Shown: positions 7,352 to 16,605 of the stretch, piece by piece
How the letters are laid out: the number at the start of each line of letters is the position of its first letter
How positions within the stretch are numbered: the stretch's first letter is position 1
DNA from: CAYMEK01 sp964389305
Lineage (GTDB): Bacteria; Spirochaetota; Spirochaetia; SZUA-6; DRHE01
Direction of reading: 5' to 3'
Length of the DNA: 37,198 nucleotides
Assembly (NCBI GenBank): GCA_964389305.1
Contig: CAYMEK010000045.1
Coordinates: 1 to 37,198 of the forward strand
The notes under the pieces: model-generated
Told to the model about the DNA's origin: nothing
Databases searched by the model: none
What the model saw: only the letters and a program-made list of their open reading frames with translations
Translations under genes and position numbers: made by a program

Positions 7352-10300
7352 ATGAAGCTGCCCGGACTGGCCATCAAAAACCACCATTTTACCCTCATTG
7401 TGATAATCCTGCTGGTCGTCTTCGGGGTGTATTCCTTCATTACCATGCCCCGAACCGAGGATCCCCAGATCGCTATTCCCGGCGCCAGTGTTACGGTAGC
7501 CTATCCCGGAGCCTCCCCGATCGATCTGGAGCATCTGGTTGTGGCGCCGCTGGAGGAAGCGCTCAACGAGCTGGAGGATGTCAAAGCCATCGATTCGTAT
7601 AGCGGAGACGGGTTGGCGAACGTGTCCGTGGAGTTTAGCTTCGGCACCGATCCGGACGAAAAATACCGGGAATTCGTGGAAAAGGTGGCCAGCGTGCGCC
7701 CGGAGCTGCCCGAGGAAGTTCTCAGTCTGGAGACGTTCAAGTGGGAGGTGGGGAGCGTGAACATCCTCCAGCTCGCCCTGGTATCCGAAACGGCGGCCTA
7801 CGCGGAGCTGGAGCGGACGGCCGAGGAATTGAAGGACCGGCTGGAACGGATAAGCGGCGTGCGGCAGGTGGAGATCCTGGCCTGCCCGGAACAGCAGGTA
7901 CAGGTCCGCCTGGACCCGGAGCGCATGGCCCTGATGCGCATCCCCATCAATCAGGTGATCGGCGCGATCCAAAGCTCCAACACCAGTATCCCCGGAGGCA
8001 GCATCGACAGCGGCGGAAGGAAGCTCAACATTCGAACCAGCGGTATGTACCAGTCGCTCGAGGATATCCGCAGAACCGTGGTGCATACCAGCAGGGAAGA
8101 GCTGGTCTATCTGGAGGATATCGCCACGGTTCGGATCGCTGCCGCCGATCTGGACTACCACGCCCGCTTCTCCGGCCGGCGGGCCATTTTTATTACCCTC
8201 AACCAGAAGGACCGCACCAATATCTTCTCGATAATGAGCCAGGTCGATCCTGTGATCGAGGAGTTCAAAGAAACACTGCCTCCCACCATGCAGCTCTTTC
8301 ATGCTTTCAGGCAGGCGGAGAGCGTGGCCGAACGGTTCAACCTGTTCTTTTCCAACCTGCTGCAGGGAATCGTTCTGGTAGGCCTGATCGTATTTCTCGG
8401 GGTGGGACTGCGATCTACTGTTCTGGTGGTGATGGCCATTCCTTTGAGCCTGTTTATCGGCATCGGGTTCGTGCACCTCAGCGGCTTCGGCCTGGAACAG
8501 ATCTCCATCGGCGGACTGGTCATCGTGCTCGGCATCCTGGTGGACAATGCAATTGTGGTTACCGAAAACATCAACCGGCACCTGCATCTGGGCTATTCGC
8601 CCAACGAGGCGGCGGTTCGAGGCGCCTCTCAGGTCGCCTGGGCCATCACCAGCGCTACAGCCACTACCGTCCTGGCCTTCGTGCCTTTAATAGCCATGCA
8701 GGACAAGGCGGGGCAGTTTATCCGCAGCCTGCCGCTGACCGTGGTTTTCACCCTGAGCGCCTCGCTGTTTCTGGCTCTTACCTTCAATCCCTACCTGGCC
8801 AGCCGGGTGTTGAGCCACGACGGAGCCGGACGGAAAAGCTGGATGCAGCGCCGGCTGGAAAGGTTTATCGGGGGCTCCTACAGCCGTTTCCTCGACTGGT
8901 GCCTCAGCCGGCCGGCGGCTGTTCTCGGCGTGGCCCTGGCGGCATTGCTGTCGGCCGTGCTGGTCTTCGTCTTTCTGGTCGGTGTAAGCTTTTTCCCCAA
9001 GGCGGAAAAGCCGCAGTTCCTGATCAATGTTAAGCTGCCCCAGGGGGCGAGCATCGATCAAACGGACCGGGCGGTACACTTCGTGGAACAGGTCCTGGCC
9101 GAACGCCCGGAGATCGAGCTTTTTGCTGCCAACATCGGTCATGGGAATCCGCGCATCTACTACAACGTAGTCGAGCTGGGCGAGATGAGCAGCTATGGCC
9201 AGTTATTCGTGCAGCTCAAGGGTCATGACCGGAGCCGGATGGGCAAGCTGCTGGAGGAGTTGCGAGCACGTTTCGACGGCTATCCCGGGGCCCGTATCGA
9301 GATCAAGGAGCTGGAGCAGGGACCGCCGTTGGAAGCGCCCATTGCCATCAAGGTGTTGTCAAACAACCTGGATGAGCTCGAGGCTCTGTCCAGGGACGTG
9401 GAACGAATCATCATCAGCACCCCGCAGGTCATGAACGTACACAATCCATTGAGCTCATCGGAGACCGATCTGAAGGTCAATATCAATCGCGAGAAGGCCG
9501 CCATCCTGGGCCTGCCGCTGATCGACATCGATAAAGCGGTGCGGGCCGGCTTGTCAGGACTGACCGTTTCCACCTACCGGGATCAGGCCGGGAAGAACTA
9601 TGACATCGTCTGCCGGCTGAATGCCCGAACGTGGGACAACAAGCCGGCGATCGGCGATTTCGAGCATCTCTACGTATCTTCGCGCTCCGGCGAACAGATC
9701 CCCCTGGAGCAGGTGGCCACGATCGAGTTTGAGACTGGACCGGTTGAAATCCGTCACTACAACCTGGAGCGCAGCGTCACGGTTACGGCCGATGTGCAAA
9801 GAGGCTACTCGGTGGATGAAGCCACCGGCCGCATCATCAGGCAATTGGAGGCCTACGATTGGCCCCGGGGCAGCCGCTTCTATGCCGCCGGCGAGCTGGA
9901 GAGCCGGGAGGAGTCCTTCGGCGGCATGGGTGTCGCCATCGTCGTCGCCATGATATCGATCTTCGGCGTACTGGTTTTGCAGTTCCGTTCTTTCTCCCAG
10001 CCCTTTATCATCTTTTCGGCCCTTCCGCTGGCATTCATCGGCTCCGTCGTCGCCCTGTTGGTCACCGGCTACACCTTTTCTTTTACCGCCTTCGTGGGAC
10101 TGACCAGTCTGGTGGGAATCGTGGTGAACGACGCCATCATCCTGGTGGATTTCGCCAATCAGCTAGTCCGGGAGGGCAAAGGCCTAATGGCTGCGATCAA
10201 AGAAGCCGCCCGCCTGCGCTTCATCTCCATCATCCTGACCTCGGCCACCACCATCGCCGGGCTGCTGCCCCTGACCCTCCGCGGCGGCACGCTGTGGGCG

Positions 10301-10441
10301 CCGATGGGCCTGACCATTATCGGCGGGCTGTTCACCTCCACCGCTCTCACCCTGATCGTCGTACCGGTGCTGTATAAGCTCTTCTTCCGGTCTCCGGTCG
10401 GCGGCGAGGTTACGGCGGCGGACAACGAGGTCTCTGTCTAG
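7352..10441 (+). CDS. RND (AcrB/HAE1-type) multidrug efflux permease
   Basis: A proton-driven inner-membrane transporter of 1029 residues, the usual family length. Transmembrane helix 1 is at residues 12-31 and is followed by a porter domain opening with AYPGASPIDLEHLV. The central TM helices carry the proton-relay Asp region VLGILVDNAIVVTENI, and the second repeat has VGIVVNDAIILVDFANQLV and TSATTIAGLLPL. Two large periplasmic loops lie at about 35-330 and 560-860. It is the last gene of the TetR-regulated operon. Shine-Dalgarno is weak (GACGCCTGAGTC), so coupling to the adaptor gene is likely. Substrate class (drugs, lipids, solvents) is not deducible. Confidence 0.94.
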   Translation: MKLPGLAIKNHHFTLIVIILLVVFGVYSFITMPRTEDPQIAIPGASVTVAYPGASPIDLEHLVVAPLEEALNELEDVKAIDSYSGDGLANVSVEFSFGTDPDEKYREFVEKVASVRPELPEEVLSLETFKWEVGSVNILQLALVSETAAYAELERTAEELKDRLERISGVRQVEILACPEQQVQVRLDPERMALMRIPINQVIGAIQSSNTSIPGGSIDSGGRKLNIRTSGMYQSLEDIRRTVVHTSREELVYLEDIATVRIAAADLDYHARFSGRRAIFITLNQKDRTNIFSIMSQVDPVIEEFKETLPPTMQLFHAFRQAESVAERFNLFFSNLLQGIVLVGLIVFLGVGLRSTVLVVMAIPLSLFIGIGFVHLSGFGLEQISIGGLVIVLGILVDNAIVVTENINRHLHLGYSPNEAAVRGASQVAWAITSATATTVLAFVPLIAMQDKAGQFIRSLPLTVVFTLSASLFLALTFNPYLASRVLSHDGAGRKSWMQRRLERFIGGSYSRFLDWCLSRPAAVLGVALAALLSAVLVFVFLVGVSFFPKAEKPQFLINVKLPQGASIDQTDRAVHFVEQVLAERPEIELFAANIGHGNPRIYYNVVELGEMSSYGQLFVQLKGHDRSRMGKLLEELRARFDGYPGARIEIKELEQGPPLEAPIAIKVLSNNLDELEALSRDVERIIISTPQVMNVHNPLSSSETDLKVNINREKAAILGLPLIDIDKAVRAGLSGLTVSTYRDQAGKNYDIVCRLNARTWDNKPAIGDFEHLYVSSRSGEQIPLEQVATIEFETGPVEIRHYNLERSVTVTADVQRGYSVDEATGRIIRQLEAYDWPRGSRFYAAGELESREESFGGMGVAIVVAMISIFGVLVLQFRSFSQPFIIFSALPLAFIGSVVALLVTGYTFSFTAFVGLTSLVGIVVNDAIILVDFANQLVREGKGLMAAIKEAARLRFISIILTSATTIAGLLPLTLRGGTLWAPMGLTIIGGLFTSTALTLIVVPVLYKLFFRSPVGGEVTAADNEVSV

Positions 10442-10502
10442 CGCCCTCGGGCTGTCTCTTGCTGCCTCGACTCTAAGCGGAACAGCCCTCTAGAACAGCT
10501 GC

Positions 10503-12524
10503 CTAGCGGAAGCTTCTCTTCATCGCCGCAAACAGCGCTTTCGCCTCTTCGACGGAAAGATCCTCCTCCTCGCGCGGGTACTCCAGAAGCTCCCGGGGAA
10601 GCTCGTCGAGAAAGGGGGAGGGCTCGGCTTCTATCGGTTGGCCGCGGCGGCGCCTGTTCTTGCAGGAGCTTAAAGACAGCCTGCGCTTGGCCCGGGTGAG
10701 GGCCACATAGAACAGGCGGCGCTCCTCCTCCAGGTTGTGCTGCCCTTCGGCCAGGGAGCGCGCGTGGGGCAGGAGACCGTCTTCCAGACCGGCGATGAAC
10801 ACGGTGTCGAACTCCAATCCTTTGGCGGCGTGGATGGTCATCAAGTTTACCCGCTCCCGGCTCCGGGGATCCTCCAGGTTGTCCCGGATCGCCAGGCTGA
10901 TGCGGTTCAGGTATTCGTACAGGTTGGGGCCGGGATTGTCCGGGTCCTCCTCGTAGGCGGCGAGGGAATCGACCAGCCCTTCGACGTGGCTGTATTTCCA
11001 GCGGCAAACCGCCGGACGCGGGTTCTCCTGCAGCAGGTAGCCCCAGTAGTCGATCTCTTCGATCAGCGCGCTCAGGGTGGGGGCGAGCCGCCCGGGCTTA
11101 AGAAATCCGGACCTGTAGGTTTCGATCAGGCCGATGAACTCCGCGATCGCCCCGGCCGCCTTGTCGGGCAGGGCGGGCAGGGCTCCGCCCGAGGCGGAGG
11201 AATCCTGCAAGGCGGAGAGCGCCGAGTATAGCGAGCATTCCCTCTTGCAGGCCGTATCGACGACCGCCTCCAGCGTCTTCCTGCCGATTCCCCGCCGGGG
11301 AGTGTTGATGATCCGCAACAGGTTCAGGTCGTCGTCGGGATTGGCCGCTATCCTCAGGTAGGCGACGATGTCCTTGACCTCTTTACGCTGGAAAAAGCTC
11401 ATTCCACCTGAAACCTGGTAGAGCAGGTTTTCGCGCAAGAAGGCCTCCTCGATGGCCCTGGTCAGGGCATTAGTGCGCACCAGCACTCCGAATTGACTCA
11501 GCGGGATGCGCTGTTTCAGCGACAGGCTGCGGATTGTAGCGGCGATATGCTCGGCCTCTCTTTGCTCGTTTTCCGGAAAGATCACGGCAAGCGCCTCGCC
11601 CTCACCCAGAGCGGACCAGAGGTTCTTCCCCTTGCGGTTGCGGTTGTTGCCGATCAGCCGGTTGGCGGCCTGCAGAATCCTGCCGGTGGAGCGGTAGTTC
11701 TGCTCCAGCTTGACCTCCCGGAATCCGGGGAAGTCCCGCTCGAACTCCAGGATGTTCTCGAAGTGGGCGCCTCGCCAGGAGTAGATCGACTGGTCGTCAT
11801 CTCCCACCACGCAGAGGTTGCCGGACCCGCAGGCCAGCAGTCTGAGCAGGCGATACTGCTGGTGTGAGGTGTCCTGGAACTCATCCACCATGAAATAGCG
11901 GTATCTATCCCGCAGGGCGGTGCGAACATCCTCGTGCCTTTCCAGAAGCTCGATGGGCAGCCGTATCAGATCGTCGAAGTCCACCGCGTTGAACAGCTTG
12001 AGGCGGCTGGAGTACTCGTCGAAGAGGGGCCGCAGATGCTCGGTGTCCCGGTCCCAGGAAGCGCTATCCGATTTGATCCTGGAGAACAGCGCAGCAATCC
12101 GGTAGGCGTCGAACCCGTCCGTTGTGTCCCGGCTGATCAATCCCAGCTCCCGGGCGGCTTCCTTGATCAGCGCCTGTTTGTCCGTCTCGTCGTAGATGCT
12201 GAAGTGCCTGCGGTAGCCCAGTCGCCGGCCGTACCACCGCAGCACCGCTGCTCCGAAGGCGTGGAAGGTGCAGACCTTCAGGTTCGCCAGCTTCTGAGCG
12301 CACAGCTCCCGCACCCGCTGGGCCATCTCCTGGGCTGCCCGGTTGGTGAAGGTGACGGCCAGAATTGCGCGTTGAGGAATGCCCTGACCGAGCATGTAGG
12401 CTATGCGGTAGGTGATGACCCGGGTCTTGCCCGAACCGGCGCCAGCCAGGATGAGCAGCGGTCCTTCAATCTGCTTCACCGCCTGGAGCTGCTCCGGATT
12501 CAGGGAATCGGTAAGGCTCCGCAT
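10503..12524 (-). CDS. UvrD/Rep/PcrA-type superfamily 1 DNA helicase
   Basis: An ATP-dependent 3'-5' DNA helicase acting in repair and replication-fork processing. The 673-residue protein has the SF1A motifs in order: Q motif LNPEQLQAV, Walker A AGAGSGKT (27-34), motif Ia AVTFTNRAAQEM, Walker B DEFQDT, motif III GDDDQSIYSWRGA, motif IV QNYRST, motif V LMTIHAAKGLEFD and motif VI FYVALTRAKRRL. The length is close to Rep (about 670) rather than UvrD or PcrA (about 720), and it lacks a long Tudor-like tail. The start codon abuts the stop of the upstream membrane-protein gene, so translation is probably coupled. It runs convergent to the RND operon with only 61 bases between. Confidence 0.93.
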   Translation of the reverse strand: MRSLTDSLNPEQLQAVKQIEGPLLILAGAGSGKTRVITYRIAYMLGQGIPQRAILAVTFTNRAAQEMAQRVRELCAQKLANLKVCTFHAFGAAVLRWYGRRLGYRRHFSIYDETDKQALIKEAARELGLISRDTTDGFDAYRIAALFSRIKSDSASWDRDTEHLRPLFDEYSSRLKLFNAVDFDDLIRLPIELLERHEDVRTALRDRYRYFMVDEFQDTSHQQYRLLRLLACGSGNLCVVGDDDQSIYSWRGAHFENILEFERDFPGFREVKLEQNYRSTGRILQAANRLIGNNRNRKGKNLWSALGEGEALAVIFPENEQREAEHIAATIRSLSLKQRIPLSQFGVLVRTNALTRAIEEAFLRENLLYQVSGGMSFFQRKEVKDIVAYLRIAANPDDDLNLLRIINTPRRGIGRKTLEAVVDTACKRECSLYSALSALQDSSASGGALPALPDKAAGAIAEFIGLIETYRSGFLKPGRLAPTLSALIEEIDYWGYLLQENPRPAVCRWKYSHVEGLVDSLAAYEEDPDNPGPNLYEYLNRISLAIRDNLEDPRSRERVNLMTIHAAKGLEFDTVFIAGLEDGLLPHARSLAEGQHNLEEERRLFYVALTRAKRRLSLSSCKNRRRRGQPIEAEPSPFLDELPRELLEYPREEEDLSVEEAKALFAAMKRSFR

Positions 12525-12998
12525 CTACTTGATGAACAGATCCAGGGTCTTGATCCCGAGAGTGAAGACGGCGGTGACGATCGCTGCGGCGATCATCACC
12601 CCGGCTATCACGGCCAGTATCGTTTTGCGCCGATCCATCCCCAGCATCCAGGCTCCGAGGGTCCCGGTATAGGCCCCGGTTACGGGAAGAGGGATGGCCA
12701 CGAACAGAATCAAACCCGCGTAACCGTACTTTTCCACCTTGGCATGGACCTTGCGCCTGGACCGCTCTACCACGCCTTCGAAAAAACGCCGGTAGGCGCG
12801 CCAGCGCAGCAGCAGCTTGTTCAGACTCGAGAGAAAGAGAAACACCAGGGGTCCCACCAGGGCGTTGGCCGCCACGCAGACCGGCACGGCCGCGGCCAGG
12901 GGCACCCCCCTGGCGAGTGCGTAGGGAAGTCCGCCCCGCAGCTCGGAGATGGGCAGAAGGCACAGGATCACTGTAATGAAGAGCGTCTGCAGGCTCAT
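12525..12998 (-). CDS. Small multidrug export-like membrane protein (COG2426, PF06695)
   Basis: A 157-residue integral membrane protein resembling the Sm_multidrug_ex family (COG2426). Signs are SELRGGLPYALARG near the N-terminus, then hydrophobic segments at about 26-50, and a C-terminal part with AIPLPVTGAYTGTLGAWMLG and two TM helices. The function of the family is not established despite its name. I chose the ATG at 12,998 (GACGAGG upstream) because the longer open frame to 13,295 adds about 100 Arg- and Cys-rich residues with no family resemblance. The stop codon is directly adjacent to the helicase start. Confidence 0.75.
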   Translation of the reverse strand: MSLQTLFITVILCLLPISELRGGLPYALARGVPLAAAVPVCVAANALVGPLVFLFLSSLNKLLLRWRAYRRFFEGVVERSRRKVHAKVEKYGYAGLILFVAIPLPVTGAYTGTLGAWMLGMDRRKTILAVIAGVMIAAAIVTAVFTLGIKTLDLFIK

Positions 12999-13165
12999 TC
13001 CGGCATCCTCGTCATATTCCGAGCGTTCACAGTATCGGCTGCAGTGTCGGCGGCTCAAAACCTCCCGCCTCCTCTTCCGCCCTCGGTTCCTCCCTCTGGG
13101 GCGCCCCGCACACTGCATCCCCGGTCTGATTTCGCTCACCAGGCCGTCCGCAGAATAGCATTGAA

Positions 13166-13189
13166 AGGGTCTGTTGTATATAAGACCCT
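13166..13189. promoter_or_regulatory. Intergenic inverted repeat between divergent operons
   Basis: AGGGTCT (13166-13172) and AGACCCT (13183-13189) form perfect 7-bp arms around a TATATA-rich 10-base loop. It lies between the divergent membrane-protein and folP genes. It could be an operator covering a -10-like TATATA, but I find no convincing -35 on either strand. Confidence 0.35.
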
Positions 13190-13227
13190 GCCGGCACCTT
13201 CTTCGCCCTTGCAGCGGCGGAGTGGAA

Positions 13228-14466
13228 TTGCTACAATCCAAGCCGAAACCCATGCACAACCGCACCAGGTCCCATAATGCCCACCTGTTGGACATCCGGG
13301 ATGAACAGCAAATCGAAGCTCAGCTGGCCAGGCTCGGCTATGACGCACCGGCTATCTCGAGCCAGCTCGACCGTTTCAGGTACGGCGCAGTTAAGCTGCA
13401 GGCCGTGGCCGCCTCGCTGCTGCCCGCGCTGCGCTCGCGTATAGAAGAGCTGGGGGGCGCTCTGGCCGTGCCGGAGCCGGCCGGATCCGGCGATGCGCGG
13501 GCCAGCGACGTTCTGCTTGCCGGTACCTACAAAGTGTTGGGAGCCGTGGCGGACCGGCTGAGAGAAGGTCCGCCGGATCTCGCGGGAATAGCCGGCGAGA
13601 TCGACGGCTGCCTCGGAGTGCAGCGGCGAGTGATCGCCTGGAACGGCCGGGAGCTGGATTTTCGCAGCAGAACCTACGTTATGGGAATCGTGAACTGCAC
13701 CCCGGATTCCTTCTACCCGGGAAGCCGGCTGCCCGATTTCGAGCAGGCTAAGGCCGCCGCCGAAGCAATGGTGCGGGCGGGAGCGGATATCCTCGATGTG
13801 GGTGGAGAGTCGACCCGGCCGGGGTCGGAGGCGATGGAAGCGGCGGAGGAAATCGCACGGGTAGTACCGGTGATCGAAGCGCTGCGCAGCAGCTCGGATA
13901 TCCTGATCTCCGTGGACACGCGCAAGGTGGAAGTGGCCGAACGAGCCCTCGATGCGGGCGCCGACCTGGTCAACGACGTTTCTGCCCTGAGGGGCAACCG
14001 GCCTCTGGCCGAGCTTGTTGCAGGACGCGGCGTTCCGGTGATTCTGATGCACATGCGGGGGGAGCCGAAGTCCATGCAGGAAAATCCCCACTACCAGAAT
14101 GCGGTCGCCGAAATCCTGGAGGAGCTGTCCCGATCGGTCGAGTTTGCCCTGTCCTGCGGAATTCCCGAGGACCGGATCATCGTCGATCCGGGCATAGGGT
14201 TCGGGAAGCGCTGCCGGGACAACCTGGAGATCATCGCCGGCCTGAGCTCACTGCGCTCTTTGAATTGCCCCGTCCTGATGGGGCTGTCGCGCAAGTCTTT
14301 CATCGGCACGGTATTGGACCGGCCGGTGGAGCAGCGTTTGATCGGAACCGTGGTGGCCAACACTCTGGCGATCCTCAACGGGGCGGATATCATCCGCGTT
14401 CACGACGTGCCCGAAGCCGTGGACACCGTCAGGATGATCGGCGCGATGCGCCGCGGACGCTGTTGA
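13228..14466 (+). CDS. folP: Dihydropteroate synthase with N-terminal extension
   Basis: Makes dihydropteroate from p-aminobenzoate and hydroxymethyl-dihydropterin pyrophosphate in folate synthesis. The C-terminal 270 residues hold all family motifs: GIVNCTPDSFYPG, DVGGESTRPG, SVDTRK, NDVSALRG, LMHMRGEPKSMQ, DPGIGFGK and GLSRKSFIG. Ahead of this is an extension of about 145 residues (LLDIRDEQQIEAQLARLGYD, then VKLQAVAASLLPALRSRIEE), like the domain I recall on some clostridial FolP proteins. The TTG at 13,228 has GGAG five bases upstream; the GTG at 13,222 and ATG at 13,252 are alternatives. It is the first gene of the long core run, 18 bases before cdaA. Confidence 0.92.
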   Translation: MLQSKPKPMHNRTRSHNAHLLDIRDEQQIEAQLARLGYDAPAISSQLDRFRYGAVKLQAVAASLLPALRSRIEELGGALAVPEPAGSGDARASDVLLAGTYKVLGAVADRLREGPPDLAGIAGEIDGCLGVQRRVIAWNGRELDFRSRTYVMGIVNCTPDSFYPGSRLPDFEQAKAAAEAMVRAGADILDVGGESTRPGSEAMEAAEEIARVVPVIEALRSSSDILISVDTRKVEVAERALDAGADLVNDVSALRGNRPLAELVAGRGVPVILMHMRGEPKSMQENPHYQNAVAEILEELSRSVEFALSCGIPEDRIIVDPGIGFGKRCRDNLEIIAGLSSLRSLNCPVLMGLSRKSFIGTVLDRPVEQRLIGTVVANTLAILNGADIIRVHDVPEAVDTVRMIGAMRRGRC

Positions 14467-14484
14467 CGGGGCGGAGGAGGAGCT

Positions 14485-15282
14485 GTGGACTGGTTCGCAG
14501 GCCATTGGTTCGTCAGGGACTATCTCATCCCGGTGCTGGACATTCTGCTCCTGGCCTATTTGATCTACAAGTCCTATCAGATCCTGGTCCAGACCCGGGC
14601 GGTGCAGCTGGTGAAGGGGGCCTCGTTCATGGCCTTGATCTACCTGCTGGCCTTCTTCCTGCATCTCAACACCCTGCTGTGGATCCTCAACCTCCTAGTT
14701 CCCGGTCTGGTCATCGGGGTCGCCATTATTTTCCAGCCCGAGCTGCGCCGCATCTTCACCCAGATAGGGACCCGTACCTGGTTTCGGCTCCGGCCGCGGG
14801 TTCGTTCCTACCATTTCGATGCGGTCCTCAACGCCGTGGAGATGCTTTCCGCCAAGCGCTGCGGGAGCCTCATCGTTTTCGCCCGCAATATCGGGCTGAA
14901 CACGATAATCGAAACCGGCACCCGACTGAACGCCGTACTTTCCTCCAGCCTGCTGCTGACGATCTTCACCGAGGCTACTCCCCTGCACGACGGTGCGGTG
15001 GTGATCAGCGAGGACAAGATCATCGCAGCCGGCTGCTTCCTGCCCATCTCTGAGCAACCCGACATACGCCGTTCCTTTGGTACCCGGCACCGGGCAGCGC
15101 TGGGACTGGCCGAGGAAACCGATGCGGTGATCCTGGTAGTTTCCGAGGAAAACGGCTCCGTGTCCCTGGCCTATGAAGCCAACCTCCTGTATGACCTTTC
15201 GCTGCAGGAAGTGAACCGCCGCCTGAGGCAGCTAATGGAGTTCCAGGGGGAGGCGATCGAGGAAAGTGAGTTTGAAACGTAG
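14485..15282 (+). CDS. cdaA: Diadenylate cyclase (CdaA type)
   Basis: Membrane-bound enzyme that condenses two ATP to the second messenger c-di-AMP. The 265-residue protein has three N-terminal transmembrane segments (about 13-33, 46-62 and 65-84) and a DAC domain with the catalytic DGA motif (Asp169-Ala171, in LHDGAVVI) and the RHR motif (Arg201-Arg203, in GTRHRAALG). The start is a GTG with GGAGGAG just upstream. Its 3' end overlaps the ybbR-like gene by 17 bases, the usual cdaA-cdaR pairing, so YbbR probably modulates the cyclase. Confidence 0.95.
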   Translation: MDWFAGHWFVRDYLIPVLDILLLAYLIYKSYQILVQTRAVQLVKGASFMALIYLLAFFLHLNTLLWILNLLVPGLVIGVAIIFQPELRRIFTQIGTRTWFRLRPRVRSYHFDAVLNAVEMLSAKRCGSLIVFARNIGLNTIIETGTRLNAVLSSSLLLTIFTEATPLHDGAVVISEDKIIAAGCFLPISEQPDIRRSFGTRHRAALGLAEETDAVILVVSEENGSVSLAYEANLLYDLSLQEVNRRLRQLMEFQGEAIEESEFET

Positions 15283-16228
15283 GCATCTGCTGGACGTCAT
15301 ACTGGCCAACTGGCCTGCCAAGGTGATCTCCCTGGCGGCTGCGGCCCTGCTGTTTCTCTTCTACCGGGTCAACACCATGGACGAACGTTTTTTCAGCGTG
15401 CCGCTGCACGTTGATCCCCCCGCCGGACTGGCGATCGCCCGGCCCTATCCCAAGAGCGCCAGGGTCACGCTCAGGGGCAAGGAGGAGGCGATCTTTTCGG
15501 TGCTGGAGCAGGATATCGAGGTCTACGCTGATTTCGGGCGTTTCCAGTCCGAAGGCCAGTACCGGATCCCTGTCCGGGTCACGCGCAAGGGCACCTCTTT
15601 GAATATCGAGCCCCTAGATATCCGGGTGGAGCCTTCGGAGATATCGATCACCCTGGAGCAGAGGATCGAGAAGAGCCTGGCCGTCGAGCCCGTGCTGACC
15701 GGCGCCCCGCCGCCGGGCTACGAGCTGGTACAGTACTCGGTTACGCCGCAGACCGTGGAGGTTTCGGGCGCGCGCAGCCTGGTGGACTCAGTGGAGGAGC
15801 TGCGCACCGAGCAGATAGATCTGGAGGGTCGAACCGGGGATTTCACCGAGCAGGTGGCCATAGTCGAAGACAACCCGCTGCTCGACTATTCTCGGGAGTC
15901 AACGGTGATATTTCGGGGAATTGTCAGGGAAGCGGTGATCATCAAGACGTTCGAAAATGTTGATATCATCAGCATCGACCTGTCCCCGGACCTGAGACCG
16001 GCCGAGCCGCTGCCCAAAGGGAGCATCCGCATCCAGGGCAATCAGAGGGCCATCGAGTCTCTCCTGCCCGAGCAGCTGCTGCTGGTCATAGACTGCAGCG
16101 GGATCGAGAAACCGGGACCGGTGACTATGTTTCCCCAGCCCGACGTGCCTCCCGAGTTTGTGGTCCTGAAGTTCGAGCCTCAAAAGCTGGAGCTCACCTT
16201 TATTCTTGCAGAAGGGGAGGAAGAGTAG
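15266..16228 (+). CDS. cdaR: YbbR-domain protein, CdaA regulator (CdaR)
   Basis: A membrane-anchored extracytoplasmic protein that in other bacteria binds and regulates CdaA. The 320 residues comprise a short Arg/Lys-rich cytoplasmic start, one TM helix (about 14-33, VISLAAAALLFLFY) and repeated YbbR-like beta domains, with typical ends such as VTLRGKEEAIFSVL and VEVSGARSLVDSVEEL. Start is GTG inside the cdaA end; TTG two codons later is an alternative. The acpS gene begins 2 bases after its stop. Confidence 0.85.
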   Translation: MSLKRRHLLDVILANWPAKVISLAAAALLFLFYRVNTMDERFFSVPLHVDPPAGLAIARPYPKSARVTLRGKEEAIFSVLEQDIEVYADFGRFQSEGQYRIPVRVTRKGTSLNIEPLDIRVEPSEISITLEQRIEKSLAVEPVLTGAPPPGYELVQYSVTPQTVEVSGARSLVDSVEELRTEQIDLEGRTGDFTEQVAIVEDNPLLDYSRESTVIFRGIVREAVIIKTFENVDIISIDLSPDLRPAEPLPKGSIRIQGNQRAIESLLPEQLLLVIDCSGIEKPGPVTMFPQPDVPPEFVVLKFEPQKLELTFILAEGEEE

Positions 16229-16230
16229 CA

Positions 16231-16605
16231 ATGATACTGGGTGTCGGCATTGATGTCGTCCATGTGTACCGGCTGAAACGTTGGGAAAAGGTCCCGGGCC
16301 TGCTCCAGCGTTTCTTTCACGAGCAGGAGCTGAGAGCCGCTCTGCCGAAAGGAGAGGCCGGGATACTCAGCCTGGCGGCTCGCTTTGCAGCCAAAGAGGC
16401 TTTCGGCAAGGCTCTCGGAACGGGTCTGCACGGGTTCTCCCTGAAGGAGATAGCGGTGATGAACGATGCACTGGGAAAGCCTAACCTGCACCTGTACGGC
16501 CGGGCCCTGGAGTCCCTGGAACGTCTGGGCGGACAGAGAGTATTCGTCTCGTTGAGCCACGAACGGGACAACGCCCTCGCGGTGGTGATCATAGAGGCGG
16601 ATTAA
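16231..16605 (+). CDS. acpS: Holo-[acyl-carrier-protein] synthase
   Basis: Transfers 4'-phosphopantetheine from CoA to the serine of acyl carrier protein. The 124-residue length is normal. Both magnesium-binding residues are visible: Asp8 in GVGIDVVHV and Glu56 in RFAAKEAFGKALG, followed by the closing SLSHERDNALAVVI. It sits 2 bases behind the YbbR gene and shares one base with the next start (TAATG), so the cluster is translated as a unit. Confidence 0.95.
   Translation: MILGVGIDVVHVYRLKRWEKVPGLLQRFFHEQELRAALPKGEAGILSLAARFAAKEAFGKALGTGLHGFSLKEIAVMNDALGKPNLHLYGRALESLERLGGQRVFVSLSHERDNALAVVIIEAD

Noticed and set aside
6722..8587. 621-residue open frame on the minus strand
   Set aside because: It is antisense to the adaptor and RND permease genes, is rich in His, Gln and Gly, has no family pattern, and arises from the codon bias of the plus-strand genes.
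10449..10488. Bidirectional terminator between the RND permease and the helicase
   Set aside because: GGGCTGT/ACAGCCC arms exist, but the loop is 26 bases and there is no T-run, so support is too weak to list.
11934..13277. 447-residue plus-strand open frame
   Set aside because: It is antisense to the helicase and membrane-protein genes and has the composition of a shadow frame.
12525..13295. Long version of the small membrane protein
   Set aside because: The extra 99 residues are Arg/Cys-rich, unlike the family, and cover the intergenic inverted repeat; the ATG at 12998 gives a normal protein.
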